A DNA stretch of 64,000 bases from UBA1413 sp964552955 (GCA_964552955.1 CAZKIU010000014.1:22819-86818), one strand, 5' to 3'; positions 32,183 through 41,442 are shown, counted from the first letter of the stretch. The notes: a model not told the origin generated them from the sequence alone. Numbers and translations are program-made.

Positions 32183-34762
32183 ATGGATAGCAACAAAGGG
32201 ATCAGATACATACAGCCGAAGCCGGTAGAAATGCCCCAATGGAGAAAGTTTATCGTGGAATCCGATCTTCCGGCCCGGTTGAGCCCGCTGCGTGAGCTTT
32301 CCAGGAACCTCTGGTGGGTCTGGAACAACGAAGCCCGGGAACTCTTCAGTTATATCGACGAAAAAACCTGGGAATCAGTAGAACACAATCCGATTGTGCT
32401 TCTGGAGCAGGTGTCCTTTCAGCGGTTCCGGGAATTGGAGAAAGATCAGGTTTTCACGGGGATGATGGACCGTACCTTTGAGAAGTTCACCCGTTATATG
32501 AAAGAGAGGGAAGTGCTCAGCCAGCCGCAGGTGGCCTATTTCAGCATGGAATACGGGCTGCACGACAGCCTGAAGATTTTTTCGGGGGGACTGGGTATCC
32601 TGGCAGGGGATTATCTCAAGGAAGCCAGCGACTCCAGGGTTAACCTGGTGGGCATCGGGCTCCTGTACCGCTACGGCTACTTCCGCCAGACTATCAACAT
32701 GTATGGCGAGCAGATGGCCAACTACATCCCCGAGCATTTTTCCAAGATTCCGGTGCAGCCCACCTATGATGCCAACGGCAAGTGGCTGACCATAGAAGTG
32801 GAATACCCTGGCAGAAACCTCAAGGCGCATGTCTGGGAGGTGAATGTGGGGGCCGTCAAACTCTATCTTCTCGATTCTGATACCGACCTCAACCAGGATT
32901 TCGACCGCTCGGTGACCCACAATTTATATGGGGGCGACAATGAGAACCGCCTTAAACAGGAGATTCTCCTGGGGATCGGGGGAATCAGGCTGTTGCGGGC
33001 CCTGGGTTATCAACCGGATATCTACCATTGCAACGAAGGGCACGCGGCCCTCATCGGCATCGAGCGGCTGGTCAACATGATCGCCGAACACGGTCTTACC
33101 TACGCCGAAGCCAGGGAGGTGGTCAGGGCTTCTACCCTCTTCACCACGCACACCCCCGTGCCCGCCGGCCACGACGCCTTCCACAACGACCTCTTCAGAG
33201 CTTATATGAACCAATACCCCGAGAGGCTGGCCCTCTCCTGGGACGAGTTCGTCCGCCTGGGAAAAGCCAAACCCGAGGAAGACCACTTCAACATGAGCTA
33301 CCTGGCCTGCAACCTCTCCCACGGCATCAACGGCGTCAGCTGGCTACACGGACAGGTCAGCAAGAAAATCCTCAAGGAACTCTACCCCGGCTATATGGAA
33401 GAGGAAATCGAGGTGGGTTATGTGACCAATGGAGTGCACTACTCCACCTGGACCGCCAAAGAGTGGAAAGATATCCACAACGAATACCTGGGGGCCGACT
33501 TCGTCGAAAACCAGCTCGACACCGAAAGATGGGACCGGATTTACCAGGTTCCCAACGAAAAGATCTGGGCCCTGCGCCAGGGACTGAGGATGAAACTCTT
33601 CAATTATGTCAAGCAGCGTTTCTCCGACATGTGGATCCAGCGCAACGAAAACCCGCGCTACATCACCGACCTGATCGACATCCTGGATCCCAACGCGCTG
33701 ACCATCGGTTTCGCCCGCCGTTTCGCCACCTACAAGAGAGCCCACCTGATCTTCCGTGACCTCGAAAGACTCGACCGGATCGTCAACAACCCCCAGCGCC
33801 CCGTCCAGTTTATCTTTGCCGGCAAAGCCCATCCCGCCGATAAAATGGGACAGGATCTGATCAAACATATCGTGGAGATCTCCAAGTTGCCCCAGTTCAA
33901 GGGAAAAATTCTTTTCGTGCAGAACTACGACATCAACCTGGCCAAGATGCTCCTGCAGGGCGTCGACGTGTGGCTCAACACCCCCACCCGCCCCCTGGAA
34001 GCCTCAGGTACCAGCGGCGAAAAAGGGGTCATGAACGGCACACTTCACTTCTCGGTCCTCGACGGCTGGTGGGTCGAAGGCTATAAAAAAGATGCCGGAT
34101 GGGCCCTCTCCATGGACAGGTCCTATGATGTCCAGGATTTCCAGGATGAACTCGACGCCGGAACCATCTACAACACCCTGGAAGACGAGATCGTCCCCGC
34201 CTTCTACGAACGCAACCAGAATGGGATCCCTGAAAAATGGGTCGGCTACATCAAGAATACCATCGCCAGGGTGGCCTCCAACTTTACTACCAGCAGGATG
34301 ATACGCGACTACATGGACCGTTTCTACCTGCCTCAGTTCGAGAGAACCCGGAAGATGACCGCCGAAAACTTCAAAAAAGCCCGCGAATTGTCGGCATGGA
34401 AATTCTGGGTCAGCTCGGTATGGGATCAGATCGAGGTCAAGGAAGTCCACATCGCCCACGGCATCACCCACCTGATGAAAATCGGCCAGGACTACCCTGC
34501 CCGGGTCACCGTCGACCTCAAAGGACTGACCAGCAAGGACGTGGGCCTCGAACTGGTCATCGCCCTCAATGGCAGCAACCAGCCCCCGAAACTGGTCGAG
34601 AAAATGGAATTCTCCGTCGAGAAATGTGAAGGCAGCATTGCTACTTTCTTCCTCGATGTCCATATCGAGAAAGCGGGAACATACAGCTATGGCCTCAGGC
34701 TTTTCCCAAAAAATGAAAACCTCGGCCACCGTCAGGATTTCAAGTACGTGAAATGGCTCTGA
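32183..34762 (+). CDS. glgP: Alpha-glucan phosphorylase (short GlgP type)
   Basis: From the ATG at 32183 the product has 859 aa. It releases glucose-1-phosphate from glycogen. The sequence fits the GT35 group without the long N-terminal regulatory part: RNLWWVWNNEARELF, VAYFSMEYGLHDSLKIFSGGLGILAGDYLK, YHCNEGHAALIGIERL, TTHTPVPAGHDAF and the PLP-lysine region EASGTSGEKGVMNGTLHFSVLDGWW. The Lys of GEKG is the cofactor site. A frame extends 54 bp upstream but the extra residues are not conserved. It is separated by 184 bp from the GH57 gene, with a promoter-like box between, so it may be transcribed separately while serving the same pathway. Confidence 0.93.
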   Translation: MDSNKGIRYIQPKPVEMPQWRKFIVESDLPARLSPLRELSRNLWWVWNNEARELFSYIDEKTWESVEHNPIVLLEQVSFQRFRELEKDQVFTGMMDRTFEKFTRYMKEREVLSQPQVAYFSMEYGLHDSLKIFSGGLGILAGDYLKEASDSRVNLVGIGLLYRYGYFRQTINMYGEQMANYIPEHFSKIPVQPTYDANGKWLTIEVEYPGRNLKAHVWEVNVGAVKLYLLDSDTDLNQDFDRSVTHNLYGGDNENRLKQEILLGIGGIRLLRALGYQPDIYHCNEGHAALIGIERLVNMIAEHGLTYAEAREVVRASTLFTTHTPVPAGHDAFHNDLFRAYMNQYPERLALSWDEFVRLGKAKPEEDHFNMSYLACNLSHGINGVSWLHGQVSKKILKELYPGYMEEEIEVGYVTNGVHYSTWTAKEWKDIHNEYLGADFVENQLDTERWDRIYQVPNEKIWALRQGLRMKLFNYVKQRFSDMWIQRNENPRYITDLIDILDPNALTIGFARRFATYKRAHLIFRDLERLDRIVNNPQRPVQFIFAGKAHPADKMGQDLIKHIVEISKLPQFKGKILFVQNYDINLAKMLLQGVDVWLNTPTRPLEASGTSGEKGVMNGTLHFSVLDGWWVEGYKKDAGWALSMDRSYDVQDFQDELDAGTIYNTLEDEIVPAFYERNQNGIPEKWVGYIKNTIARVASNFTTSRMIRDYMDRFYLPQFERTRKMTAENFKKARELSAWKFWVSSVWDQIEVKEVHIAHGITHLMKIGQDYPARVTVDLKGLTSKDVGLELVIALNGSNQPPKLVEKMEFSVEKCEGSIATFFLDVHIEKAGTYSYGLRLFPKNENLGHRQDFKYVKWL

Positions 34763-34845
34763 TCTGAATTTCACCGCTGGAACCGACCCACGGGAGACCC
34801 TCCCCCGGTGCCCTGATTTTTGCCTTACCACAAAATTACCATACC

Positions 34846-35418
34846 ATGCAAAAGAGCAATATCGGAGAAAAAATAAGGCAATTCCGTGAGATGCGGATGA
34901 TTGCCCGTGAGGATCTGGCCCTGAATGCCAACCTCGACCAGGAGCAACTGCGGATCATCGAGGAAGAAGGGGTGGTCCCCTCCCTGGGCCCCCTGATCCG
35001 GATTGCCCGCGCCCTGGGTGTGAGAATCGGTACTTTCCTCGACGATGCAGATCAGGTAGGCCCCGTGGTCGTCAGATCAGGCACCGAAAGAAGCACCGTC
35101 AGCTTCTCTTCGAGTGATCCCTCCACGCGCCAGCACCTCAACTTCTTCTCCCTGGCTGCCGACAAAACCGGCCGCCACATGGAGCCTTTCATCGTCGATA
35201 TCCAGCCGGCACAGGCCTCCGACTACAAACTCTCCTCCCATGAAGGCGAAGAGTTCATCTATGTCCTCGAAGGATGCGTCGAAATCAACTATGGCAGGGA
35301 AACCTACCGCATCGAAAAAGGAGACTCTATCTATTACGACTCTATCGTGCTACACAATGTCCATGCAGGGTGTGACCAGCCGGCAAAAATCCTCGCCGTC
35401 GTTTACACCCCTTACTGA
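34846..35418 (+). CDS. XRE-family regulator with C-terminal cupin domain
   Basis: The 190-aa protein has an N-terminal helix-turn-helix of the XRE type (about residues 5-62: IGEKIRQFREMRMIAREDL, IIEEEGVVPSLGPLIRIARAL). A cupin sensor domain follows (about 105-188), with SSHEGEEFIYVLEGCVEINYG, IEKGDSIYYDS and VLHNVHA. It likely binds DNA and senses a small molecule, controlling the acyl-CoA ligase gene 36 bp downstream. The same XRE-cupin plus AMP-ligase pair is frequent in Bacteroidota. The cupin metal residues are only partly present (H in SHEGEEF, E, and H in VLHNVH). No DNA operator is obvious. Confidence 0.9.
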   Translation: MQKSNIGEKIRQFREMRMIAREDLALNANLDQEQLRIIEEEGVVPSLGPLIRIARALGVRIGTFLDDADQVGPVVVRSGTERSTVSFSSSDPSTRQHLNFFSLAADKTGRHMEPFIVDIQPAQASDYKLSSHEGEEFIYVLEGCVEINYGRETYRIEKGDSIYYDSIVLHNVHAGCDQPAKILAVVYTPY

Positions 35419-35454
35419 TTCCCGGTTTATCAGCACTCTGTTAATCATTGAACC

Positions 35455-37262
35455 ATGCAACTACTGGATTACACCCTGGGCGAAATTCTCGAGAAATGGG
35501 CCATTGAAACCCCTGACCAGGAATTCATCGTTTATCCTGACCGCAACCTCCGCTTCACGTACCGGAGTTTCAACGACCGCGTCGACAGGCTGGCCAAAGG
35601 CCTCCTTTACATCGGCATTCAACCCGGCGACAAGGTGGGCATATGGGCCAAGAACGTCCCCGACTGGCTCACCTTTATGTTTGCCGCCGCCAAAATCGGA
35701 GCCATTCTGGTCACCATCAATACCAGCTACAAGAAATCGGAACTCGAATATATCCTGCAGAATGCCGATATCCATACCCTGTGCATGGTCGATGGTTACA
35801 GGGAGAGCGATTACCTGCAGATGGTTTTCGAGCTGGTTCCCGAGCTGAAGGAGCTTCCCCGCGGAGAACTGCACAGCAGCCGTTTTCCGGCATTGCGGAA
35901 TGTGGTTTTCATCGGCCAGCAGAAACACCGGGGTATGTATAACACCCAGGAACTCCTGCTCATGGGGGGCCATGTCGACGACTTCGAGATTGAGACCATC
36001 CGCGGAAATATAGGCTGCCACGACGTGGTCAACATGCAGTACACCTCCGGAACCACCGGCTTCCCCAAAGGAGTGATGCTCTCCCATCATAATATCCTCA
36101 ACAACGGATTCTCAGTGGGGGAATGCATGAAATTCACCTCCGCCGAGCGGGTGATGACCCCGGTGCCCCTCTTTCACTGTTTTGGATGCGTTCTGTCGCT
36201 CTGTGCCGTCATCACCCATGGTGCGACCATGGTGCTGGTCGAGGAATTCGACCCCCTGATGGTCCTGGCTTCGGTACAACGTGAAAAATGTACCGCCCTC
36301 TATGGGGTGCCTACCATGTTCATCGCCGAGCTGCACCACCCGATGTTCGACATGTTTGACCTGACCAGCCTCCGTACCGGCATCATGGCCGGAGCCCTCT
36401 GCCCCATCGAAACCATGAACCAGGTGATGTCTAAAATGCATGCCAAAGATATCATCATTGTTTACGGCCTCACAGAAACCTCCCCGGGGATGACGGCCAC
36501 CCGTACTCACAACTCCCCCGAGGTAAAGGCCACCACCGTGGGCTTCGAACTCCCCAACGTTGAAGTGAAGATCCTTCACCCCGAAACAGGTAAGGAGTGC
36601 GCCATCGGCGAACAGGGCGAGATCTGCTGCCGTGGGTACAATATCATGAAAGGCTATTACAAAAACGAAGAAGCCACCCGTAAAGCCATTGACACTGAAG
36701 GTTTTCTCCACTCGGGCGACCTGGCCGTGAAAACCGAAGACGGCTTCTACCGCATCACCGGCCGCATCAAGGACATGATCATCCGCGGTGGAGAGAATAT
36801 CTACCCCCGTGAAATTGAGAATTTCCTTTACCAGATGGATCAGATCGAAGCGGTGGAGGTGGCAGCCGTCCCCAGCCCCAAATACGGGGAACAGGTGGGG
36901 GCCTTTATCAAAGTCAAAAAGGGAGCCACCCTGACCGAAGAAGAGGTGACCGACTTCTGCCGCGGTCAGATTGCCCGCTACAAAGTGCCCAAATACATCT
37001 TCTTCGTGAACGAATACCCCATGACCGCCAGCGGCAAAATCCAGAAATACAAACTCACTCAGATGAGTACCNNNNNNNNNNNNNNNNNNNNNNNNNNNNN
37101 NNNNNNNNNNNNNNNNNNNNNNNNNNNNNNNNNNNNNNNNNNNNNNNNNNNNNNNNNNNNNNNNNNNNNNNCCCCATGACCGCCAGCGGCAAAATCCAGA
37201 AATACAAACTCACTCAGATGAGTACCAGTCTGCTGGAAGCTGCCGGCAAGGAAGTCATCTGA
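35455..37262 (+). CDS. Long-chain acyl-CoA ligase (AMP-binding enzyme); gene intact after collapsing a false gap
   Basis: The enzyme activates a fatty or other carboxylic acid to acyl-CoA through acyl-AMP. Motifs: MQYTSGTTGFPKGVML (P-loop), VYGLTETSPG, FLHSGDLAVK, GRIKDMIIRGGENIYP and the catalytic Lys in TASGKIQKYKL. The 100 N at 37072-37171 are flanked by the same 55 bp (37017-37071 = 37172-37226). Removing one copy and the N run restores an unbroken frame, ending KLTQMSTSLLEAAGKEVI at the TGA at 37260-37262, for 550 aa in all. The gap is therefore an artefact of unmerged overlapping contigs. The 3' end is then duplicated once more (see the repeat at 37228-37314). Confidence 0.92.
37072..37171. 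other. Artefactual assembly gap (100 N) with 55-bp flanking duplicate
   Basis: Both sides carry an identical 55-bp segment (37017-37071 and 37172-37226). A duplicate of k-mer-like length at a scaffold join indicates that the contigs overlap and no sequence is missing. Confidence 0.9.
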
Positions 37263-37314
37263 AGGGCAATGAGGTCCTGTCTGCTGGAAGCTGCCGGCAA
37301 GGAAGTCATCTGAA
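37228..37314 (+). repeat. Tandem duplication of the acyl-CoA ligase 3' end (period 51 bp)
   Basis: A 36-bp segment containing the last codons (LLEAAGKEVI) and the TGA stop at 37228-37263 recurs exactly at 37279-37314, with 15 bp of other sequence between. The second copy lies outside the gene. Confidence 0.85.
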
Positions 37315-37363
37315 CGGGGGCACTATTTTTCCCCTGTGCTTCAGGCCACACCGGCCACCACTC

Positions 37364-38155
37364 TTACTGCTGCAGGTTGATCAGCCGGGGCATCACGTCG
37401 GCTCCCCGGAGGAGGGGGTCCCCATCATAATAGACTTTGTGAAGAAAGAGCCCCGACGGCGGAGCAGTCAGTTGCGCCGGCAGTGGTGAGGCATGCTCCA
37501 GGAAGCCGGCCACCTCCACGGGATCCAGCTTTCTGCGGCCTGTCTCCACCAGAACACCCGTGATGCGCCTGACCATCTTCCAGAGGAAATGGGATCCGGT
37601 GATGTGCACGGCAATCAGGTCGGAAGTCTCATGGATATCCACAAAACCGACTTCCACCAGGGTCGAGCCTTCCGAAGGGGGCTGGTCGGTAAAAGAGCGG
37701 AAATCGTGCCGGCCCGCCAGCGCTTCGGCGGCCATCCTCATCCTGGCGGTGTCGAGGTCATCCTTGACCCACCAGCAGAAAGACTTGTTGAAGGCCGTCC
37801 GCCGTTTGGCAATCAGGTAGACATAACTGCGGGCCACCGCGTCATAACGGGCGTGAAAACGGGGATCTGCCTTTTCGACCTTAAGCACATGAATGTCGGG
37901 GGGCAACAGGTCGTTGATCCGGAACTGCAGTTTGCGGGGGGGCATCTCCTCTCTCACCTCCAGGTGGGCGACCTGTTCCAGGGCATGCACTCCGCTGTCG
38001 GTACGACCCGCCCCGTAAAACTCCACTCTTATTCCGGGAAATAAACGGTCACACACCGTCAGAAACTCCCCCTGCACCGTCCGGTGCCCCTTCTGTGCCT
38101 GCCAGCCGTAATAACGGCTCCCATCATACTCTATCGTTAGCTTGTACCGGGCCAT
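37364..38155 (-). CDS. truA: tRNA pseudouridine(38-40) synthase
   Basis: TruA converts uridines 38-40 of the tRNA anticodon arm to pseudouridine. The ATG at 38155 gives 263 aa starting MARYKLTIEYDGSRYYGW, the conserved N-terminus. The catalytic Asp lies in YGAGRTDSGVHALEQVAHLE, and RFHARYDAVARSYVYLI, HDFRSFT and GSHFLWKMVRRITGVL follow, as expected for the family. A start nine codons upstream exists but begins before the conserved region. A TATCTTTG box (38165-38172) lies only 10 bp upstream, which suggests a very short or leaderless transcript. The gene is convergent to the acyl-CoA ligase. Confidence 0.95.
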   Translation of the reverse strand: MARYKLTIEYDGSRYYGWQAQKGHRTVQGEFLTVCDRLFPGIRVEFYGAGRTDSGVHALEQVAHLEVREEMPPRKLQFRINDLLPPDIHVLKVEKADPRFHARYDAVARSYVYLIAKRRTAFNKSFCWWVKDDLDTARMRMAAEALAGRHDFRSFTDQPPSEGSTLVEVGFVDIHETSDLIAVHITGSHFLWKMVRRITGVLVETGRRKLDPVEVAGFLEHASPLPAQLTAPPSGLFLHKVYYDGDPLLRGADVMPRLINLQQ

Positions 38156-38164
38156 TTTTTTGCT

Positions 38165-38172
38165 CAAAGATA
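38165..38172 (-). promoter_or_regulatory. Possible -7 box for truA
   Basis: On the minus strand TATCTTTG fits TAnnTTTG and ends 10 bp before the truA ATG. No -33 box is visible. Confidence 0.35.
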
Positions 38173-38202
38173 GGCCAAACACCCCCTCAGATTGCCCTGT
38201 TC

Positions 38203-38233
38203 AAAAAAAAAGTTGCCCCCTCACAGGCACAAC
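38203..38233 (-). terminator. Rho-independent terminator after the isomerase-like lipoprotein gene
   Basis: On the minus strand the hairpin GTTGTGCC-TGTGA-GGGGGCAAC (38233-38212) is followed by nine T (38211-38203). It ends the lipoprotein transcript before truA. Confidence 0.75.
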
Positions 38234-38286
38234 ACCAACACCGGCCTTCGAACTACAGCCCCTGACTGCCTCCCGATAACAATAGT

Positions 38287-38387
38287 GATTGCCCCTTACA
38301 GGAGCAACCCTGTCGCCGTTCCTCACACCACTGCCCATGATACCCCCCGGGAACAAAAGAGGTTGCCCCCTCTCAGGAACAACCTCT
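38287..38387 (-). repeat. Two further terminator-like hairpins of the same family
   Basis: On the minus strand two imperfect copies of the 38212-38233 hairpin precede it. One is GGTTGCTCC-TGTAA-GGGGCAATC (38309-38287). The other, at 38387-38358, has an 8-bp outer stem AGAGGTTG/CAACCTCT and a TTTT after it. The three hairpins are spaced about 75 bp apart. Confidence 0.6.
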
Positions 38388-38424
38388 TCCGGCATAACCG
38401 CCCGGTGGAACCGGAACGTGCCCT

Positions 38425-39300
38425 TTATGGCAATACTACAAAATCAGCATTGTTGAGATAGTCAACACTCATCTTGCAACTCTCGAAGGGCTCGAAATTA
38501 TAACGTTCGACTTCGACAATCCCGTATTTCATTCCCGAAAGCTCCAGCGACGGCCAGATGGCAGCAAAGTCGACCTTCCCGCTGGTTCCCACTTCGGCCT
38601 CATCCTTGATGTGCCAGAGGGTGAACCGGCCAGGATAGTTGGTGAAATAATCGACCGGATTCTTTCCGCCGATCACACACCAGTAAAGGTCCATCTGGAA
38701 CATCACCTTCGCCGGATCGGTATTCTGAAGCATGAAATCATAAACGACCATGCTGTCGAGGGAGGTTGAAAACTCCTTATCGTGGTTGTGGTAGCCGAAC
38801 ATAATGCCCTTGGCATTGCATTTCTCGCCCACAGCATTGAAATAGTCACAATATTTTTTAAGCCCGTCGAGGGTTTCATAACCGGTGCGGCCCATCCAGG
38901 GCTGTACAATCCATTTCACGCCGGCCGCCACATGGGCATCGATACACTGGTCCCACCAGGCCATAGTCTCTTCATAACTGGCACTGTCAGGAATGTCCCG
39001 GCCAGTGTGGGAACCCAGAAAGGCCAACCCGTTGGCTTCACACAGATTCTTAAACTCCACGGGATCCAAACCGTAAAACTTACCATCACGGTATCCGGCA
39101 GCCTCTACAAAGGTGTAACCCATCTTGCCCACCTTCTCAATGGTCGCCGATAAATTCCCACCGATGGAATCACGCAACGAATACAATTGTAGCCCGATGT
39201 TCTTCTTGGGGGCTGGCTTTTCACAGGAGACCAGGGTGGTGAAAACCAACATCAACACCACAGGCATCATCAAAACACGCATTACTAATCCTTTCTTCAT
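38425..39300 (-). CDS. Sugar-phosphate isomerase/epimerase-like lipoprotein (xylose-isomerase-like TIM barrel)
   Basis: The 291-aa protein has a lipoprotein signal (hydrophobic stretch, lipobox LVSC at Cys 26). The barrel begins with NIGLQLYSLRDSIGG and continues with GYTFVEAAGYRDGKFYGL, LGSHTG, GYHNHDKEF, FQMDLYWCVIGGKNPVDY, LWHIKDEAE and YGIVEVERY. It has the metal-ligand positions (E, D, H, E) of AP endonuclease family 2 proteins. Such exported relatives are abundant in Bacteroidota (often annotated as sugar phosphate isomerase/epimerase), and their substrates are largely unknown. The mature protein would sit in the periplasm on a lipid anchor. It is a single gene, followed by a terminator. 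Confidence 0.88.
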   Translation of the reverse strand: MKKGLVMRVLMMPVVLMLVFTTLVSCEKPAPKKNIGLQLYSLRDSIGGNLSATIEKVGKMGYTFVEAAGYRDGKFYGLDPVEFKNLCEANGLAFLGSHTGRDIPDSASYEETMAWWDQCIDAHVAAGVKWIVQPWMGRTGYETLDGLKKYCDYFNAVGEKCNAKGIMFGYHNHDKEFSTSLDSMVVYDFMLQNTDPAKVMFQMDLYWCVIGGKNPVDYFTNYPGRFTLWHIKDEAEVGTSGKVDFAAIWPSLELSGMKYGIVEVERYNFEPFESCKMSVDYLNNADFVVLP

Positions 39301-39372
39301 TTTTTAATCAGGTTTATTGTGAAACATAGAATTGGCTGTTGGAAAGCGTACTCCAAAAATATTCAATTTTTG

Positions 39373-39380
39373 TAATTTTG
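39373..39380 (+). promoter_or_regulatory. Possible -7 box upstream of the EamA transporter
   Basis: TAATTTTG fits TAnnTTTG and lies 17 bp before the ATG. The -33 region is not clear. Confidence 0.35.
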
Positions 39381-39397
39381 GCGCTTCAAAGTCAAAA

Positions 39398-40330
39398 ATG
39401 AATCATAACAGGAACCACCGTCCTATTTTGGCCGCACTGGGGGCCATGCTCTTCTGGAGTTTCTCCTTCGTCTGGGTCAAGGTAGCGTACCAGGCTTATG
39501 AACCCCTGACTGTTGTCCTTCTGCGGCTGGTTATCTCCGCGTTACTGCTATTCACCTTCTCGCTGATGATCAGAAGGTTACAGATCCCCGCCCGGAAAGA
39601 TGCCCCCATTTTCATCCTGCTGGCGCTTTTTGAGCCCTTTCTCTATTTCATGGGCGAGAGTTATGGCCTGAAGTATGTCTCTTCAACGGTGGCCGCGGTC
39701 ATCGTGGCGACCATTCCTCTTTTTGCCCCGTTCTTCGCCTGGTATTTCTACCGCGAGAAACTCACTCCCATGAATATCGCGGGACTGGTGGCCTCCTTCC
39801 TGGGGGTGGCAGTGGTGGTCACCAACAACGATTTCTCCTTCGGAGCCTCCCCCAAAGGGGTCATCCTGGAATTCCTGGCTGTCTTTTCAGCCATTGCCTA
39901 TTCCACCGTGCTGCGAAAACTGGCCTTTCGCTACAACACCTTTACCATCATTGCCTTTCAGAATCTGATCGGCATTGTCATGTTTCTGCCCTTCTGGATG
40001 ATCTTTGAAATGCGGGGATTCCTGGCGACCCCTTTCCACCCCGGGGCCTTCAGATCCATCCTGCTCCTGGCCGTCTTCGCCTCCTCGGTGGCCTTTATCC
40101 TCTTCACCTTCAGCGTCAGAAGTATGGGCATCAACCGTTCCAATAGCTATATCAACCTCATCCCGGTCTTCGTGGCCCTCCTGGCCTGGCTGATTCTGGG
40201 CGACCAGCTGACCCCCCGCAAATTCGCAGGTATCGCTCTGGTCATAGCGGGTCTCTTTCTGGCCCAGATCAAAAAAAGAGACCTCCCGGCACCTCCGGCA
40301 GATCAGGATAAGGGAGGTGAAAATAAATAG
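39398..40330 (+). CDS. EamA/DMT-family transporter
   Basis: The ATG at 39398 gives 310 aa with ten predicted membrane segments in two EamA repeats. The first begins RPILAALGAMLFWSFSFVWVKVAYQAYEPL, with LYFMGESYGLKYVSSTVAAVI. The second begins PKGVILEFLAVFSAIAYSTVLRKLAF and ends INLIPVFVALLAWLILGDQLTPRKFAGIALVIAG. These are the classic repeats of drug/metabolite exporters. The substrate is not predictable. The C-terminus is a short charged tail. The frame is open to 39332, but the ATG used is just after a promoter-like box and matches the family start. Confidence 0.92.
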   Translation: MNHNRNHRPILAALGAMLFWSFSFVWVKVAYQAYEPLTVVLLRLVISALLLFTFSLMIRRLQIPARKDAPIFILLALFEPFLYFMGESYGLKYVSSTVAAVIVATIPLFAPFFAWYFYREKLTPMNIAGLVASFLGVAVVVTNNDFSFGASPKGVILEFLAVFSAIAYSTVLRKLAFRYNTFTIIAFQNLIGIVMFLPFWMIFEMRGFLATPFHPGAFRSILLLAVFASSVAFILFTFSVRSMGINRSNSYINLIPVFVALLAWLILGDQLTPRKFAGIALVIAGLFLAQIKKRDLPAPPADQDKGGENK

Positions 40331-40331
40331 G

Positions 40332-40339
40332 TATATTTG
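40332..40339 (+). promoter_or_regulatory. Possible -7 box upstream of porQ
   Basis: TATATTTG fits TAnnTTTG and lies 14 bp before the first porQ ATG. No clear -33 box is seen, and it overlaps the end of the EamA gene region. Confidence 0.35.
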
Positions 40340-40353
40340 ACGTTATTGAAAAA

Positions 40354-41385
40354 ATGCCGGCCCGAATGGATCAGAAAAAATTAGTGTTTCTAGTGTTGCT
40401 GCTGCTCACCCTGAAGGGATTCGCCCAAATCGGAGGGGAGGATACCTACCGTTTTCTTACCCTGACCCACTCGGCGCGGGTCGCAGCCCTGGGCGGAAAC
40501 CAGGCGGCCCTGGCCGACTCCACCGACCTCAACCTCTCCTTCCATAACCCCGCCCTCCTCCGCGAATCCATGACCCGCCAGTTCCTGGTCAATTATGTCA
40601 ATTACATGGCCGACATCAACTATGGCTACGCCTCTGCTGCTTTCAATACAGGCCATTACGGCACCGCCGCCGTCGGCATCCACTACATCAATTATGGCAG
40701 CTTCACCGAAGCCGACGAAGAGGGGAACATCACCGGAAACCAGTTCAGCGCCGCCGAATACGCCCTGAACCTGATCTGGTCGGCCGACTATCGCAACTGG
40801 AGGTACGGCCTTAACCTGAAGCCTGTTTTCTCTGCCTTTGAGAGCTACCGCTCCTTTGGGATCGCCGGCGATGCGGGTATCGCCTGGTTCTCCCCCTCCG
40901 GGAACAGCGTCCTGGGTGTAGTGGCCCGTAACTTCGGAAGCCAACTGACCACCTATTATGAAGATGGCCAAAGAGAACCCCTCCCCTTTGACCTCCAGGT
41001 CGGCTTCTCCCGCAAACTCAGACATGCCCCCGTCATCTTCTCGGTCACCGCCAACCAACTCAACAACTGGAATCTCGCCGACCCCGAAGAGAACTCGGGA
41101 GAATTCGTCATCAAACCCCAGGAGAACTTCGGAAAACAGATCATGCGACACCTCCTGGCTGGCGTTGAAGTCATGCCTTCACGCAATTTCACCCTCAGGG
41201 CAGGCTACAACTACCACCTCCGCCAGGAACTTAAACTCGACCAGAAACTCTCCACCGTCGGGTTCTCCCTGGGATTCGGCGTCAAAGTCAAACGCTTCAG
41301 ACTCGACTACTCCACCACCCGCTACCACCTGGCAGGCACTTCCAGCCATTTCTCCCTGGCCATCAACCTGAACAGATTTTTCTGA
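40354..41385 (+). CDS. porQ: Type IX secretion system protein PorQ
   Basis: The 343-aa protein has a signal peptide (KKLVFLVLLLLTLKGFAQ) and a FadL/PorV-like barrel. The mature start GGEDTYRFLTLTHSARVAALGGNQAALAD, then NLSFHNPALL, is characteristic of PorQ. PorQ is an outer-membrane component of type IX secretion in the attachment complex with PorU, PorV and PorZ. The genes porQ-cmk-ispH are adjacent here, and the same order is known in Porphyromonas gingivalis, which supports the name. A second ATG 15 bp downstream (MDQKK) is an equally good start. The end FSLAINLNRFF has the terminal Phe of outer-membrane barrels. Confidence 0.92.
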   Translation: MPARMDQKKLVFLVLLLLTLKGFAQIGGEDTYRFLTLTHSARVAALGGNQAALADSTDLNLSFHNPALLRESMTRQFLVNYVNYMADINYGYASAAFNTGHYGTAAVGIHYINYGSFTEADEEGNITGNQFSAAEYALNLIWSADYRNWRYGLNLKPVFSAFESYRSFGIAGDAGIAWFSPSGNSVLGVVARNFGSQLTTYYEDGQREPLPFDLQVGFSRKLRHAPVIFSVTANQLNNWNLADPEENSGEFVIKPQENFGKQIMRHLLAGVEVMPSRNFTLRAGYNYHLRQELKLDQKLSTVGFSLGFGVKVKRFRLDYSTTRYHLAGTSSHFSLAINLNRFF

Positions 41386-41442
41386 TTTAAGAGTAATTTC
41401 TCCTTATTAATCGCTTATCTTAGCGCCCTCAAGAGCTGTGCC

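Noticed and set aside
33028..33759. A 243-codon alternative plus frame within glgP
   Set aside because: It is a shifted frame over a conserved enzyme, rich in R, P and H as expected for a shadow.
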